A DNA stretch of 64,000 nt from positions 248,001 to 312,000 of the forward strand of contig BPJO01000001.1 of the NCBI GenBank assembly GCA_026004655.1, written 5' to 3'. Below the pieces are notes generated by a model. That model had not been told where the DNA came from. It saw nothing but the letters and a program-made list of their open reading frames with translations, and did not search any database. Made by a program: the position numbers and the translations under genes. Below, one piece after another: positions 26,129-34,451 of the stretch. The stretch comes from Phycisphaerae bacterium. Its GTDB lineage: Bacteria > Planctomycetota > Phycisphaerae > Tepidisphaerales > Tepidisphaeraceae. Numbering within the stretch: position 1 is the first letter of the stretch; every line of letters begins with the position of its first letter.

Positions 26129-26800
26129 ATGTCAAGTGTCGGTGGAAGAACCAGTACGTCTTCTCCGCGGGTCATTCCTGAATCGACTGACACGCGGGAA
26201 ATGGACCTGTTCCGCAGAGCACAGACCGGTGACCGCGGGGCGTTCGGACAGCTGGCGATCAGACTCCAGGACCGGTTGTACAACGCCATTCTTCGAGTGA
26301 TCGGCGACCGGGAAGAAGCGCGTGAACTGACACAGGAGGTGTTCGTCAAGGCGTTGACCAAAATCGAATCCTTTCGCGGAGAAAGTCAACCGGCTACCTG
26401 GATGTTCCGCATCGGAATCAATCTGGCGATCAGTCACTTGAGAAAGAACCGACGACATCGGTCGTTTTCGCTAGACGCTTCCCGAAACGGGACCCAAGAC
26501 CAGGCTTCGGCACTGCTTGGTCAGCTCAAATCCCCGGGGCTTTCTCCCGATCAGGTTATCCAGGAACGAGAAACGCATCAGCAGGTCCTCACAGCACTCG
26601 GACAACTCGATGCCGAATATCGAGCGATTCTGGTCATGAGAGACATCGAAAATATGGACTACCAGCAAATAGCCGATGTGTTGAATATTCCTCTAGGAAC
26701 ACTCAAGAGCAAGCTTTTTCGTGCCAGGCTTGCCCTGAGGGAACAGATGATCCTTTTAAACACAAAACCCGAAACGACCAACCGACCTTCTGGCTCTTGA
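26129..26800 (+). CDS. ECF-family RNA polymerase sigma factor
   Basis: This is a group 4 (ECF) sigma factor. Region 2 covers LFRRAQTGDRGAFGQLAIRLQDRLYNAI, EEARELTQEVFVKAL and TWMFRIGINLAISHLRKNRR. Region 4 is ALGQLDAEYRAILVMRDIENMDYQQIADVLNIPLGTLKSKLFRAR, whose helix-turn-helix recognises the -35 box. The protein is 223 residues from ATG 26129. That start coincides with the predicted transcription start, so translation would be leaderless, or the real start is ATG 26201 (MDLFRR), which fits the family better. The gene 43 bases downstream encodes a membrane anti-sigma factor. Confidence 0.93.
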   Translation: MSSVGGRTSTSSPRVIPESTDTREMDLFRRAQTGDRGAFGQLAIRLQDRLYNAILRVIGDREEARELTQEVFVKALTKIESFRGESQPATWMFRIGINLAISHLRKNRRHRSFSLDASRNGTQDQASALLGQLKSPGLSPDQVIQERETHQQVLTALGQLDAEYRAILVMRDIENMDYQQIADVLNIPLGTLKSKLFRARLALREQMILLNTKPETTNRPSGS

Positions 26801-26843
26801 GAAATCAGGATGGATCGACCCAAACTCTAACGAATCGACGACG

Positions 26844-27218
26844 ATGTCTGACGGAATTGAACAAATCGAATCACGCCTAGCCGCCTACATTGACGGGGAG
26901 CTGTCCGAATCGGAACGAGCAGAGATCGATCGGTATCTGGCTTCGAATCCGGCTCATCAGAAGCTGATTCAGGAACTCAAGGCTCACAAACAGTACTTGG
27001 CTTGCCTGCCACGAGAATCGGCACCGGCAGAAGTTTTGGATCATCTTCAATCACACCTGGAGCGTCAGGCACTTCTGGAGAATGTCGAGAATGACGCGAA
27101 CATGCTGAGGATCAACCGTTGGCCTCAGTGGGGTGCCATCGCCGCTACTCTGGTCTTGGCAGTGGGATTGGGGGGTTCTGGTCTTTTCGGTGTTACCGGG
27201 CGGTTTTTTGAACCATGA
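26844..27218 (+). CDS. Anti-sigma factor, N-terminal part (frame broken at T6 run)
   Basis: The N-terminal anti-sigma domain has the planctomycete-typical pattern IESRLAAYIDGELSESERAEIDRYLASNP but no HxxxCxxC zinc motif. A single membrane helix follows (about residues 93-115, WGAIAATLVLAVGLGGSGLFG), after which the frame stops at 27218. Directly beyond a run of six T (27204-27209) the +1 frame is open for another 366 codons. Family members normally continue past the helix into an extracytoplasmic domain, so this is probably one gene interrupted by an extra T. It would bind the ECF sigma factor encoded upstream and release it on an envelope signal. Confidence 0.8.
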   Translation: MSDGIEQIESRLAAYIDGELSESERAEIDRYLASNPAHQKLIQELKAHKQYLACLPRESAPAEVLDHLQSHLERQALLENVENDANMLRINRWPQWGAIAATLVLAVGLGGSGLFGVTGRFFEP

Positions 27219-28302
27219 GAATATCGCGATCGCCCCGCCTTCGGTTCAAAACCTGCCAAAGGCCCCCTCGTTGGATGAAACTCATGAATCGGGTCTTTTC
27301 ACCGATCCACCGGTTATGTCGCCGGAATCGGGTTTTTCTGGAAAAGCTACCGATTCGCCACGCCTACACCGGTCTTTGAACGTGCAGGAGACTGACACGC
27401 TCCGTTCAGAATCACCGGAGCAACTTTCGGGGGCTTCTACTTCGGAAAATACCGGAAATTCTTCAACAGTTGTCCCATCACTTCCACGACCCGGACGGGT
27501 CATGATCGTTTCAACCGATGATCCGCTTTTGACCCGCAATTTATTGGCAGGATATTTGGGACAAAATCAATACGATTACGTATCTGTTTCTCCCCAAACT
27601 GCCCGGATTGGTTTTGAAGGTCGGTCCTCATCGCCAATGCCCACGACCTTACCAGCAGGATTTTCGACAAACGAGTTTTCCCCTTCGTCGAATGACTCTT
27701 CCGCACAGGCCCCTGCCAGCGAACAGGGATTGATCGTTCGCAACTTGTCGCAGGAAGATCTGGAGAAAATTCAGGAAGTCATCAACACCCAACGAGGCAA
27801 CCTCCAGCACGCCCGGTTGATTGATCTTGCGCCCTTGATTTCAGTCGGTAACCCGCCGAAACCGACCACCGAACCGTCAGCCATACCTTTGCAAGAAACC
27901 ATCGAGCATACCCGATCTTTGTTGGATTCAGCCTCTTCAACGACAATGCCCGCTCAAGACGCACAACCCCGTTTGCGGTCGATCGAACCAGGATCCAACC
28001 CCCAGCAGGATTCGATGACCGGGATCAATGCCCCTCTTGCGATTCAGGCAACCGCCCCGCCTGCTGAAAAGCCTGGAGCCTTGTCCGAGACATCGTCCGA
28101 TACGACCACGGATGTGATGATCATTGTTCGTCAAGAGTCACCCTCTGTTTCTCCGACGATTCCTTCCACCCTGCCAGCTAGTAGTCAGCCTGCAGAGAAC
28201 TTGCCGAGAATGGTTGTCCCTTCCGGATCCACGGACACGCCGACATCCGTTGCGACGGAGGTGCCTTCAACCCAGCCTTCCCCGATTTCTCCCGGCGATT
28301 GA
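27205..28302 (+). pseudogene. Extracytoplasmic part of the anti-sigma factor, shifted frame
   Basis: This 366-codon open stretch lacks a sensible start. It begins inside the anti-sigma gene and continues the protein past the membrane helix. The sequence is Ser/Thr/Pro/Gln-rich and low in hydrophobics, as expected for a periplasmic linker-rich domain. One compact segment (PGRVMIVSTDDPLLTRNLLAGYLGQNQYDY, given here only by its first and last residues R-V-M and Y-D-Y in 27500-27580) could fold, and another lies near LSQEDLEKIQEVINTQRG. Removing one T at 27204-27209 joins it to the upstream reading frame as Gly-Arg-Phe-Leu-Asn-His. Whether this is a sequencing error, a real mutation or a programmed shift cannot be told here. 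Confidence 0.65.
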
Positions 28303-28347
28303 AAGGATTAATGGAGAGCAGAACCCAAAGGGCAAGCGTCTGGTGTT

Positions 28348-29670
28348 TCAGAAGCTGAACCATCCTTTTTTGTCGTCCACCTCGTTGAGGCGTTGTTTGA
28401 CGTAGCTAGCGGTGATAGTGATGGTCTGTCCTGACAGTTCCGGGGCATCGAAGCTGATCTGTTCGAACACTTTCTCCATGATCGTATAAAGGCGTCGGGC
28501 GCCGATGTTTTCGATTTTCTTGTTTTGTTCGAAGGCAAACCCGGCAATGGCATCGATGGCTTCGTCGGTGAAACGGATCGTCACGTTTTCGGCTTTCATC
28601 AGCTCGATTTGCTGGGTAGTCAGAGCGTTTTGCGGTTCGGTCAGGATTCGAACAAAATCCTCTTTTTCCAGGTCCTGCAACTCGACCCGGATGGGAAATC
28701 GACCTTGCAGTTCGGGCATGAGATCCGACGGTTTGGCGCTGCTAAACGCCCCGGCTGCGATGAACAGAATGTGATCCGTCTTCACCGGACCATATTTGGT
28801 GGTTACTGTCGATCCTTCCACAATAGGGAGCAGATCGCGCTGAACTCCTTGACGACTGACATCCGGTCCCTGTGTTTTTTCCGCGCCGGCGATCTTGTCG
28901 ATCTCGTCAATGAAAATGATCCCCGACTGCTCCGTCTTGTGAATGGCCGTTCGAATGATTCGGTCACGATCGACGAGTTTCTCGGCTTCGATTTGAAAAA
29001 GAATCTGTCGGGCTTCGCGGACGGTGTATCGTTTGGTCGAACGATGGGTGGGCATTAGTCGTTCGAACATGCTAGTCATGTCCGGATCCAGATCCATCCC
29101 GGCTGCTCCGAACATACCTGCGACATTCGGTTTTTCCTCCGTACTGATTTCGATTTCACGATCTTCCAGCTCACCCCGACGCAGCTGCTCGAGCATCTTT
29201 TCACGATTGCGGGTACGACGGGTTTGCTCCTCGGGATCGTCGGTCAATCGTGGTACGATCGGGAGCAACTGATCAAGCAATCGTTCTTCAACCGCACGGG
29301 TTCCTTCTTCTTTGACCTGTTCGAACAGTTCCGAACGTTGCTGGGCGATGGCGACCTCAAGCAGGTCACGAACCATTGATTCCACATCCCGACCGTGATA
29401 ACCGACCTCGGTAAACTTGGTGGCTTCGACCTTGACAAATGGCGCCCCTGTCAGAGACGCAAGTCGTCTAGCGATTTCGGTTTTGCCCACCCCCGTCGGA
29501 CCGGCCATGAGGATATTTTTCGGCGCCACATCCCTGGCCAAGGTTTCGGGTAACTGCTGACGACGCCAACGGTTGCGTACCGCAACGGCTACCGCACGCT
29601 TGGCTGCCGATTGACCAACGATGTATTTGTCCAGTTCGGACACGATCTGTTTCGGAGTCAGGCTCAACAT
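28348..29670 (-). CDS. hslU: HslU, ATPase subunit of the HslUV (ClpYQ) protease
   Basis: This AAA+ unfoldase of 440 residues, the normal length, has the N-terminal block PKQIVSELDKYIVGQSAAKR and Walker A GPTGVGKTE (57-65). The I-domain follows, then Walker B GIIFIDEIDKI, and sensor and C-terminal blocks LQGRFPIRVEL and ENIGARRLYTIMEKV. HslU unfolds substrates for the HslV peptidase. No hslV is adjacent on either side, although the two genes are usually neighbours with hslV first. ATG 29670 is chosen because AGAGG lies about 10 bases upstream and the protein then starts at the family position. Confidence 0.95.
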   Translation of the reverse strand: MLSLTPKQIVSELDKYIVGQSAAKRAVAVAVRNRWRRQQLPETLARDVAPKNILMAGPTGVGKTEIARRLASLTGAPFVKVEATKFTEVGYHGRDVESMVRDLLEVAIAQQRSELFEQVKEEGTRAVEERLLDQLLPIVPRLTDDPEEQTRRTRNREKMLEQLRRGELEDREIEISTEEKPNVAGMFGAAGMDLDPDMTSMFERLMPTHRSTKRYTVREARQILFQIEAEKLVDRDRIIRTAIHKTEQSGIIFIDEIDKIAGAEKTQGPDVSRQGVQRDLLPIVEGSTVTTKYGPVKTDHILFIAAGAFSSAKPSDLMPELQGRFPIRVELQDLEKEDFVRILTEPQNALTTQQIELMKAENVTIRFTDEAIDAIAGFAFEQNKKIENIGARRLYTIMEKVFEQISFDAPELSGQTITITASYVKQRLNEVDDKKGWFSF

Positions 29671-29740
29671 GATGAACGACCTCTTTTCTTTCATATAGTA
29701 AGATCTCAAAAGTCTATCCAACCGAAAGGCGAATAAAAGC

Positions 29741-31918
29741 GTGTCACTCGAGATCACCTGGATCACCCTGCTGCTTTTGCCGATCGTCGGTCTGATGATA
29801 TGGAAAACGATTCGGCTCGATCGTGTTCCGGGGGGACTGATCGTATCGGGCCTGATCTTTCTTATATTGGCTTCGACCGATCCGAAAATATCTTGCGAAA
29901 GGCCTCTACGGATCGTGGCAGCGGTGGATGTTTCGCCTTCAACGCGTGGAGCGGTCTTTCGAAACCCCGAAGCCGTTCGAGATCGAATCCGCCAACTCTT
30001 CCCCGGTCGTCAGGTCCGGATCGAGTATTTCGCGGACGGACCGGTCAAGACTTCCCATGAGGTGAACTGTTCGTATACCCGATTGCCCTCTTACGATGCA
30101 GATATCCTGCTTCTGATGAGCGACGGACGGTTCGAAGCGTCGCCGGTCCTTCCCCAGGTTTATGTGTTGTACGACCCTTCGTTGGATTCGCCGAATGACG
30201 CGCAAGTGACCGAATTGGAATGGCAAGAAACAGGGTTGAGAGTCGGGACGATAGCTTCGAACTCCGGGAGAACGCTGGAGTTGAACGAAACTCAACATTC
30301 GTTTGTGGTTCCGAAAGGGTCTTGGCAACAGGTGGTGACGATTCCTCCTGGTCCGGTGACCGCCCGACTCGATCTGGGGGACCTTTGGCCTGAAAATGAC
30401 CAGCTTTCGACCGTTCCGACTCCAGGACGGGACGATCGGCCGTGGATTATCCAGACAAAGGACGATCTTCCCGAAGAACCATTTGCCTATCTTTCCCCGT
30501 CGGCCATTTTTTTGCCTACGAACTTGTCGTTGACGGAAACCCAACAAGACCGTCTGATTCAGTACGTGAAAGATCTCGGAGGGTCCTTGATTGTATCAGG
30601 ATCGATGCGTGATCTTGCCCCGCGACTTCGTTCGATATGTCCATTAAGCGGTGTCCCCCCCACCCCGCAGGCACAATGGTTGGTGTTACTCGATGCCAGC
30701 GGTTCCATGAGCGGTTCAGACGGGGGGGGTTCCCGTTGGAAACAGGCCGTCCGGGCAGCCATTCAAGCCGTTAACCAACTCGAACCCAATCAGAACGTCA
30801 CCGTTGCCTTGTTTTCCCGATCGTTGCAGGAACTTGCTCGATCCGTTTCCCCTTCTCAAGCCGGTTTGGTGTTGCAAAACGTGCTGAATCATACCCCCAG
30901 CGGACCGACCGGGTTGGAAAGCGCCCTTTTCTCGTTGGCTGCAAGCCCATCTTCCGTTCCCACACGAGTGCTCTTATTGACCGATGCCGATGTATCCATT
31001 GAATCCCCGACGAAACTGACCGATGAATTGACCCGGGCGGGAATCCGTCTGTTCACCCTATCAACATCACCGAGACCTGTCGACGAATCCCTTCGACGCG
31101 TGATCGAAAAAACCGGAGGACAGCTCATTCGGCAACACGATCCGAACTTGTGGCAAGAGAACTTTCAGCAACTCCTGACAACGGCTTTAGGAAACGACCG
31201 AATCGACCCCCAGCCGGTCACCACTTCCGGGGAATTGACGGGCATGACGGTGTCTTTCACTCAACTTTTTCGAGCTTTTACTCGCTCCCAAGCTGAAACC
31301 ATCCTTTCCACCGCGGATCACCCCGTCGCAGCGACCTGGCAGGTCGGTCTCGGTCGAGTGACAGCCGTTGCGGGTCTGACCGATCTTTCCACCCAACAAC
31401 GGTTGATAGCGCGTCTGAAACGTCCTGCTTCCGATCCCCGTTTCCGAGTTCGTTGGGAAAACGACCGGGTCCGATTGCTGGCATCGGATTCGCAATCGCC
31501 GGTGAACCAACTTTTACCGCAACTGATTGACGGAAAAGAAGTTAGAAATATTCCACAGACCGCCCCCGGACGTTACGAGGTTGATATTATCCGTTCGATC
31601 AACCCCCGGCTTTTGAAAGTTGTTTTAAATAACCGGTTGATCGACGCCCGTGTTTACCCTGGACGATACGACCGTGAGTTTCAGTCAATCGGAAATGACC
31701 ACCAAGCCCTGAAGACGATCGCAGACCGAACCGGGGGTCAGGTCATTCCACCCGGTTCACCGATTCCTTCCACAGCTCGATTGTACGAGTTCCAGCCCGT
31801 CGCCCCCCACTTGTGCGCAGTAGCGGTCATCCTCCTGGGCACAGCCACTGTCCTGTTGCGCGATCCATCCCTTGTAGACCGCCTGATTTACCGTTACGCC
31901 CGACGCAAGGTCAGATGA
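29741..31918 (+). CDS. Membrane protein with internal VWA domain (BatA/aerotolerance-like)
   Basis: A 725-residue protein with two N-terminal membrane helices (about 5-22 and 31-46) and one near the C-terminus (about 690-707). Between them a class I amidotransferase/beta-rich region resembles planctomycete BatA-like proteins (VAAVDVSPS near residue 65, YLSPSAIFLPTN). A complete von Willebrand A domain starts near residue 312 with the metal motif DASGSMSGS. GPTGLESALF and VLLLTDADVSIES follow within it. It probably senses or scaffolds at the envelope; no MoxR or other Bat gene is adjacent. Translation starts at GTG 29741 after AAAGGCG. Its 3' end overlaps the convergent phosphoesterase gene by 25 bases. 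Confidence 0.75.
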   Translation: MSLEITWITLLLLPIVGLMIWKTIRLDRVPGGLIVSGLIFLILASTDPKISCERPLRIVAAVDVSPSTRGAVFRNPEAVRDRIRQLFPGRQVRIEYFADGPVKTSHEVNCSYTRLPSYDADILLLMSDGRFEASPVLPQVYVLYDPSLDSPNDAQVTELEWQETGLRVGTIASNSGRTLELNETQHSFVVPKGSWQQVVTIPPGPVTARLDLGDLWPENDQLSTVPTPGRDDRPWIIQTKDDLPEEPFAYLSPSAIFLPTNLSLTETQQDRLIQYVKDLGGSLIVSGSMRDLAPRLRSICPLSGVPPTPQAQWLVLLDASGSMSGSDGGGSRWKQAVRAAIQAVNQLEPNQNVTVALFSRSLQELARSVSPSQAGLVLQNVLNHTPSGPTGLESALFSLAASPSSVPTRVLLLTDADVSIESPTKLTDELTRAGIRLFTLSTSPRPVDESLRRVIEKTGGQLIRQHDPNLWQENFQQLLTTALGNDRIDPQPVTTSGELTGMTVSFTQLFRAFTRSQAETILSTADHPVAATWQVGLGRVTAVAGLTDLSTQQRLIARLKRPASDPRFRVRWENDRVRLLASDSQSPVNQLLPQLIDGKEVRNIPQTAPGRYEVDIIRSINPRLLKVVLNNRLIDARVYPGRYDREFQSIGNDHQALKTIADRTGGQVIPPGSPIPSTARLYEFQPVAPHLCAVAVILLGTATVLLRDPSLVDRLIYRYARRKVR

Positions 31919-33063
31919 ATGATCTCGCAAGGCACGTTGACCCGTAAGGGGAACCAATTCCCGATCCCGTTGGAAATGACCGCGGAACAGTCCCCGCGGG
32001 TATACAACCCTGACCAGTACCGGTACATCAACGGACCGAAACCGATCTCGGAGATCAACTGCAACTGCCCCCCGTGCGTATGACCGGCCAATGTCAACGG
32101 GATCCCCGCAGCCTGGGCCGCGTCAAACGAATGAGGGTGATGGACCAGCAAAATCGCAAACGCATCTGAACGACGCTGGGGCAACACGCGGTTCACACCC
32201 TTCCAGACGTCCGAGTCACTACGACCACTCCACCGTGGCGCCAATATCTGAACCGGACAACCCCGAATACGAATCACCGAAGATTCGTCGAGCAACATGC
32301 CCACCTCGGCTCGACGAGTCAACGTTTCAAATACCTCCCGATTGCTGATACAGTCGTGGTTCCCCTGACAACTCAGCACGCCGTATCTTCCCCGCATTTT
32401 TCGGAGCATTTGGATTCCGTCCGGCAGGTCTTTCAGAGAGTGATTAATTAAATCTCCCCCCTGAAGAACAAGATCCGCGTCCAGTTCGTTGGTCGCACGA
32501 ATAATCTCACGGTACTTATGATCCGACATGAATGAACCGACGTGTGGATCCGTCACCAGCGCGATGGTCAGTCCTTCCAGTGACGGGGGAAGCGGTTTCA
32601 GAGGAACCTCGATCCGTCGGATTCGGAAATCATCCCGCGCCATGACCGATTGCCCTGTCATGGCCAAAGTCACTGCCGGCGGCACAACCACCACCGCCTG
32701 TGTCAGAAATACTCGACGAGAAGGGTTGATCCCGTCATCACCGTCGCGAAACCGACCGATGGCTCGTCTGAACCAATCCAATGTCTGACGGGCTATCGAA
32801 GGTAAAAAAATCAGGGGCAAAACCAGAAAATGCCAGATAAATACCAGCTTTACTGCCCACTCGGGCATGATCATCGTTTCCAACCGAATCAGACGGGCTA
32901 TCAGCAGCAACAACAAACCCAGAACCGCTGGCGCCATGGTCAGCGAAATAAACCATTGCCATCCGGATCCCAGTCCGGCCCGTTGAACCTTTCGGCGGAC
33001 AAAATACCACCACCACAGATCCGCAAACAGCATCAAAGCAATAATCGAAAGCACGAACCACAT
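31894..33063 (-). CDS. Membrane-anchored metallophosphoesterase (YkuE-like)
   Basis: A calcineurin-like phosphoesterase of 389 residues. Metal-ligand motifs are in order: VTDPHVG, QGGDLIN, CQGNHD, LVHHPHSFD and LAGHTHGGQ. The N-terminal 100 residues hold three hydrophobic helices (2-22, 38-60, 72-92), followed by RRVFLTQAVVVVPPAV, which looks like a retained Tat-type signal inside the chain. The catalytic part therefore lies outside the cytoplasm. YkuE-like relatives act on phosphodiester or lipid substrates such as UDP-diacylglucosamine; the substrate here is unknown. Gene order is convergent with the VWA protein and divergent from the PEGA lipoprotein. Confidence 0.88.
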   Translation of the reverse strand: MWFVLSIIALMLFADLWWWYFVRRKVQRAGLGSGWQWFISLTMAPAVLGLLLLLIARLIRLETMIMPEWAVKLVFIWHFLVLPLIFLPSIARQTLDWFRRAIGRFRDGDDGINPSRRVFLTQAVVVVPPAVTLAMTGQSVMARDDFRIRRIEVPLKPLPPSLEGLTIALVTDPHVGSFMSDHKYREIIRATNELDADLVLQGGDLINHSLKDLPDGIQMLRKMRGRYGVLSCQGNHDCISNREVFETLTRRAEVGMLLDESSVIRIRGCPVQILAPRWSGRSDSDVWKGVNRVLPQRRSDAFAILLVHHPHSFDAAQAAGIPLTLAGHTHGGQLQLISEIGFGPLMYRYWSGLYTRGDCSAVISNGIGNWFPLRVNVPCEIIHLTLRRA

Positions 33064-33113
33064 GTTTTATCTCATTGAAACTTTTCCAAGCCTGAGGATG
33101 ATAGGCATTTATC

Positions 33114-33533
33114 ATGATCCGATCGACCCCCGTGTTCATCATCGCCCTGGTTTTGGTGCTGTGTGCCAGTTGCGTGGAACGCAAGCTCACCATTACCAGC
33201 CAACCTTCCAACGCTCTGGTTTACATGAACGGTAGGGAAATCGGACGTACACCGATCGAAACCGACTTCTTATGGTACGGCAATTATGACGTGCAGATTC
33301 GAAAAGAGGGATACCAGACTCTGAAAACCCACTCGCGCATCTCTGCCCCGTGGTGGCAATGGGTTCCGATCGATCTACTGGCCGAACTGATGCCCTGGCA
33401 TCCGACGGATCATCAATCCCTGCATTATACGTTAAACCCCGCACCTGCTTCGGACAAGCCGGTCCAGACCCTCATCGAACGTGCGACCGAGATGAAATCC
33501 GAAATCGAAGGTCCGGTGGCTCGTCGTCCGTAA
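33114..33533 (+). CDS. PEGA-domain lipoprotein
   Basis: This 139-residue exported protein has a hydrophobic signal core and a Cys-rich cleavage region (LVLCASCVE), which suggests lipidation on Cys20, although the -3 residue is not ideal. A PEGA domain follows (LTITSQPSNALVYMNGREIG, then RTPIETDFLWYGNYDVQIRK and EGYQTL), a small beta-sandwich typical of surface lipoproteins. A Trp-rich segment (WWQWVPIDLLAELMPWHP) resembles a conserved feature of such planctomycete lipoproteins. It probably contributes to the envelope. It is divergent from the phosphoesterase gene with 50 bases between. Confidence 0.85.
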   Translation: MIRSTPVFIIALVLVLCASCVERKLTITSQPSNALVYMNGREIGRTPIETDFLWYGNYDVQIRKEGYQTLKTHSRISAPWWQWVPIDLLAELMPWHPTDHQSLHYTLNPAPASDKPVQTLIERATEMKSEIEGPVARRP

Positions 33534-33610
33534 CGTTTTTACCTCCGATCTCAACTGATCAGACAGGGTGTGGGTTTGACACCCGGTCTGGCCTGTCCTA
33601 AGTTCGGATC

Positions 33611-34300
33611 ATGTTTCGTTTCACCAAACACGGTTTCTGGGAGATGGTCCTGGGGACGATCGGATTGACGCTGATCGGTGTCGGACTGGCGCTGATCCAT
33701 TGGGGCTTAGTCCTGATCCCATTTCTGATCTGGGTATGGCTGATGGCTTTTTTCCGAGACCCCCAGCGGAATATTCCCGGGCAACCCAATGACTGGGTCT
33801 CTCCGGCCGACGGACTTGTCAGTGACATTACTGAGATCCCTCATGACGAGCTTTTGGGTGGTCCGGCGATCCGGATCGGCATCTTTCTTTCCGTATTCAA
33901 CGTCCACGTCAACCGCGCCCCTTGTGACGCGGTCGTTCTGAAAACCATTTATAAAAAAGGCAAGTTCATCAATGCTTTGCATCACAACCATGCATCAAGC
34001 CAGAACGAGTCCAACACGATCCTGCTGGGGGACACTTCGGGTAGACCGATTGCGGTCGTCAAACAGATTGTCGGTTTGATCGCCCGTCGGATCATTTGCA
34101 CCGCCGCGGAAGGAACGTCGCTGACCAAGGGACAACGGATCGGAATGATCAAGTTCGGATCACGTACAGAACTGCTCGTTTCCAAAGGACTTAATCCCAC
34201 CGTCCATGTTCGCACGGGACAAAAAGTGAGGGGAGGAGCCGACATCCTTTTGACCGTTGACCGTATCGGATCCGAACCATCCCGACCTGTTAATTTGTAG
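33611..34300 (+). CDS. psd: Phosphatidylserine decarboxylase
   Basis: This is a short-form Psd of 229 residues. It has an N-terminal hydrophobic segment (two helices, 8-45) and then FFRDPQRNIP. The active-site region IGIFLSVFNVHVNRAP is followed by the self-cleavage site F182-G183-S184 in IKFGSRTELL, where Ser becomes the pyruvoyl group. It makes phosphatidylethanolamine at the inner membrane. The FGSR cleavage sequence is the form seen in the Psd-type II/archaetidylserine decarboxylase group. The usual partner pssA is not next to it; the following gene is a DHH phosphoesterase. Confidence 0.93.
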   Translation: MFRFTKHGFWEMVLGTIGLTLIGVGLALIHWGLVLIPFLIWVWLMAFFRDPQRNIPGQPNDWVSPADGLVSDITEIPHDELLGGPAIRIGIFLSVFNVHVNRAPCDAVVLKTIYKKGKFINALHHNHASSQNESNTILLGDTSGRPIAVVKQIVGLIARRIICTAAEGTSLTKGQRIGMIKFGSRTELLVSKGLNPTVHVRTGQKVRGGADILLTVDRIGSEPSRPVNL

Positions 34301-34451
34301 CAAATTTCATCAGTCCGTCCGGGGGGGAGACGTATGATAATATATGATCCGATTATCGGACCGAGGTTTGATCCTAAGACGTTCGTCCCGCCGGCCGATG
34401 TCGCTTCGGAAAAGCAATTCGGGTGTAAACTCATCCGTTGCCTCTGGGACT

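Noticed and set aside
27133-27204. A separate gene starting with GTG at 27133 inside the anti-sigma gene
   Set aside because: The first residues are an out-of-frame reading of the anti-sigma membrane helix; the downstream part is better explained as a shifted continuation.
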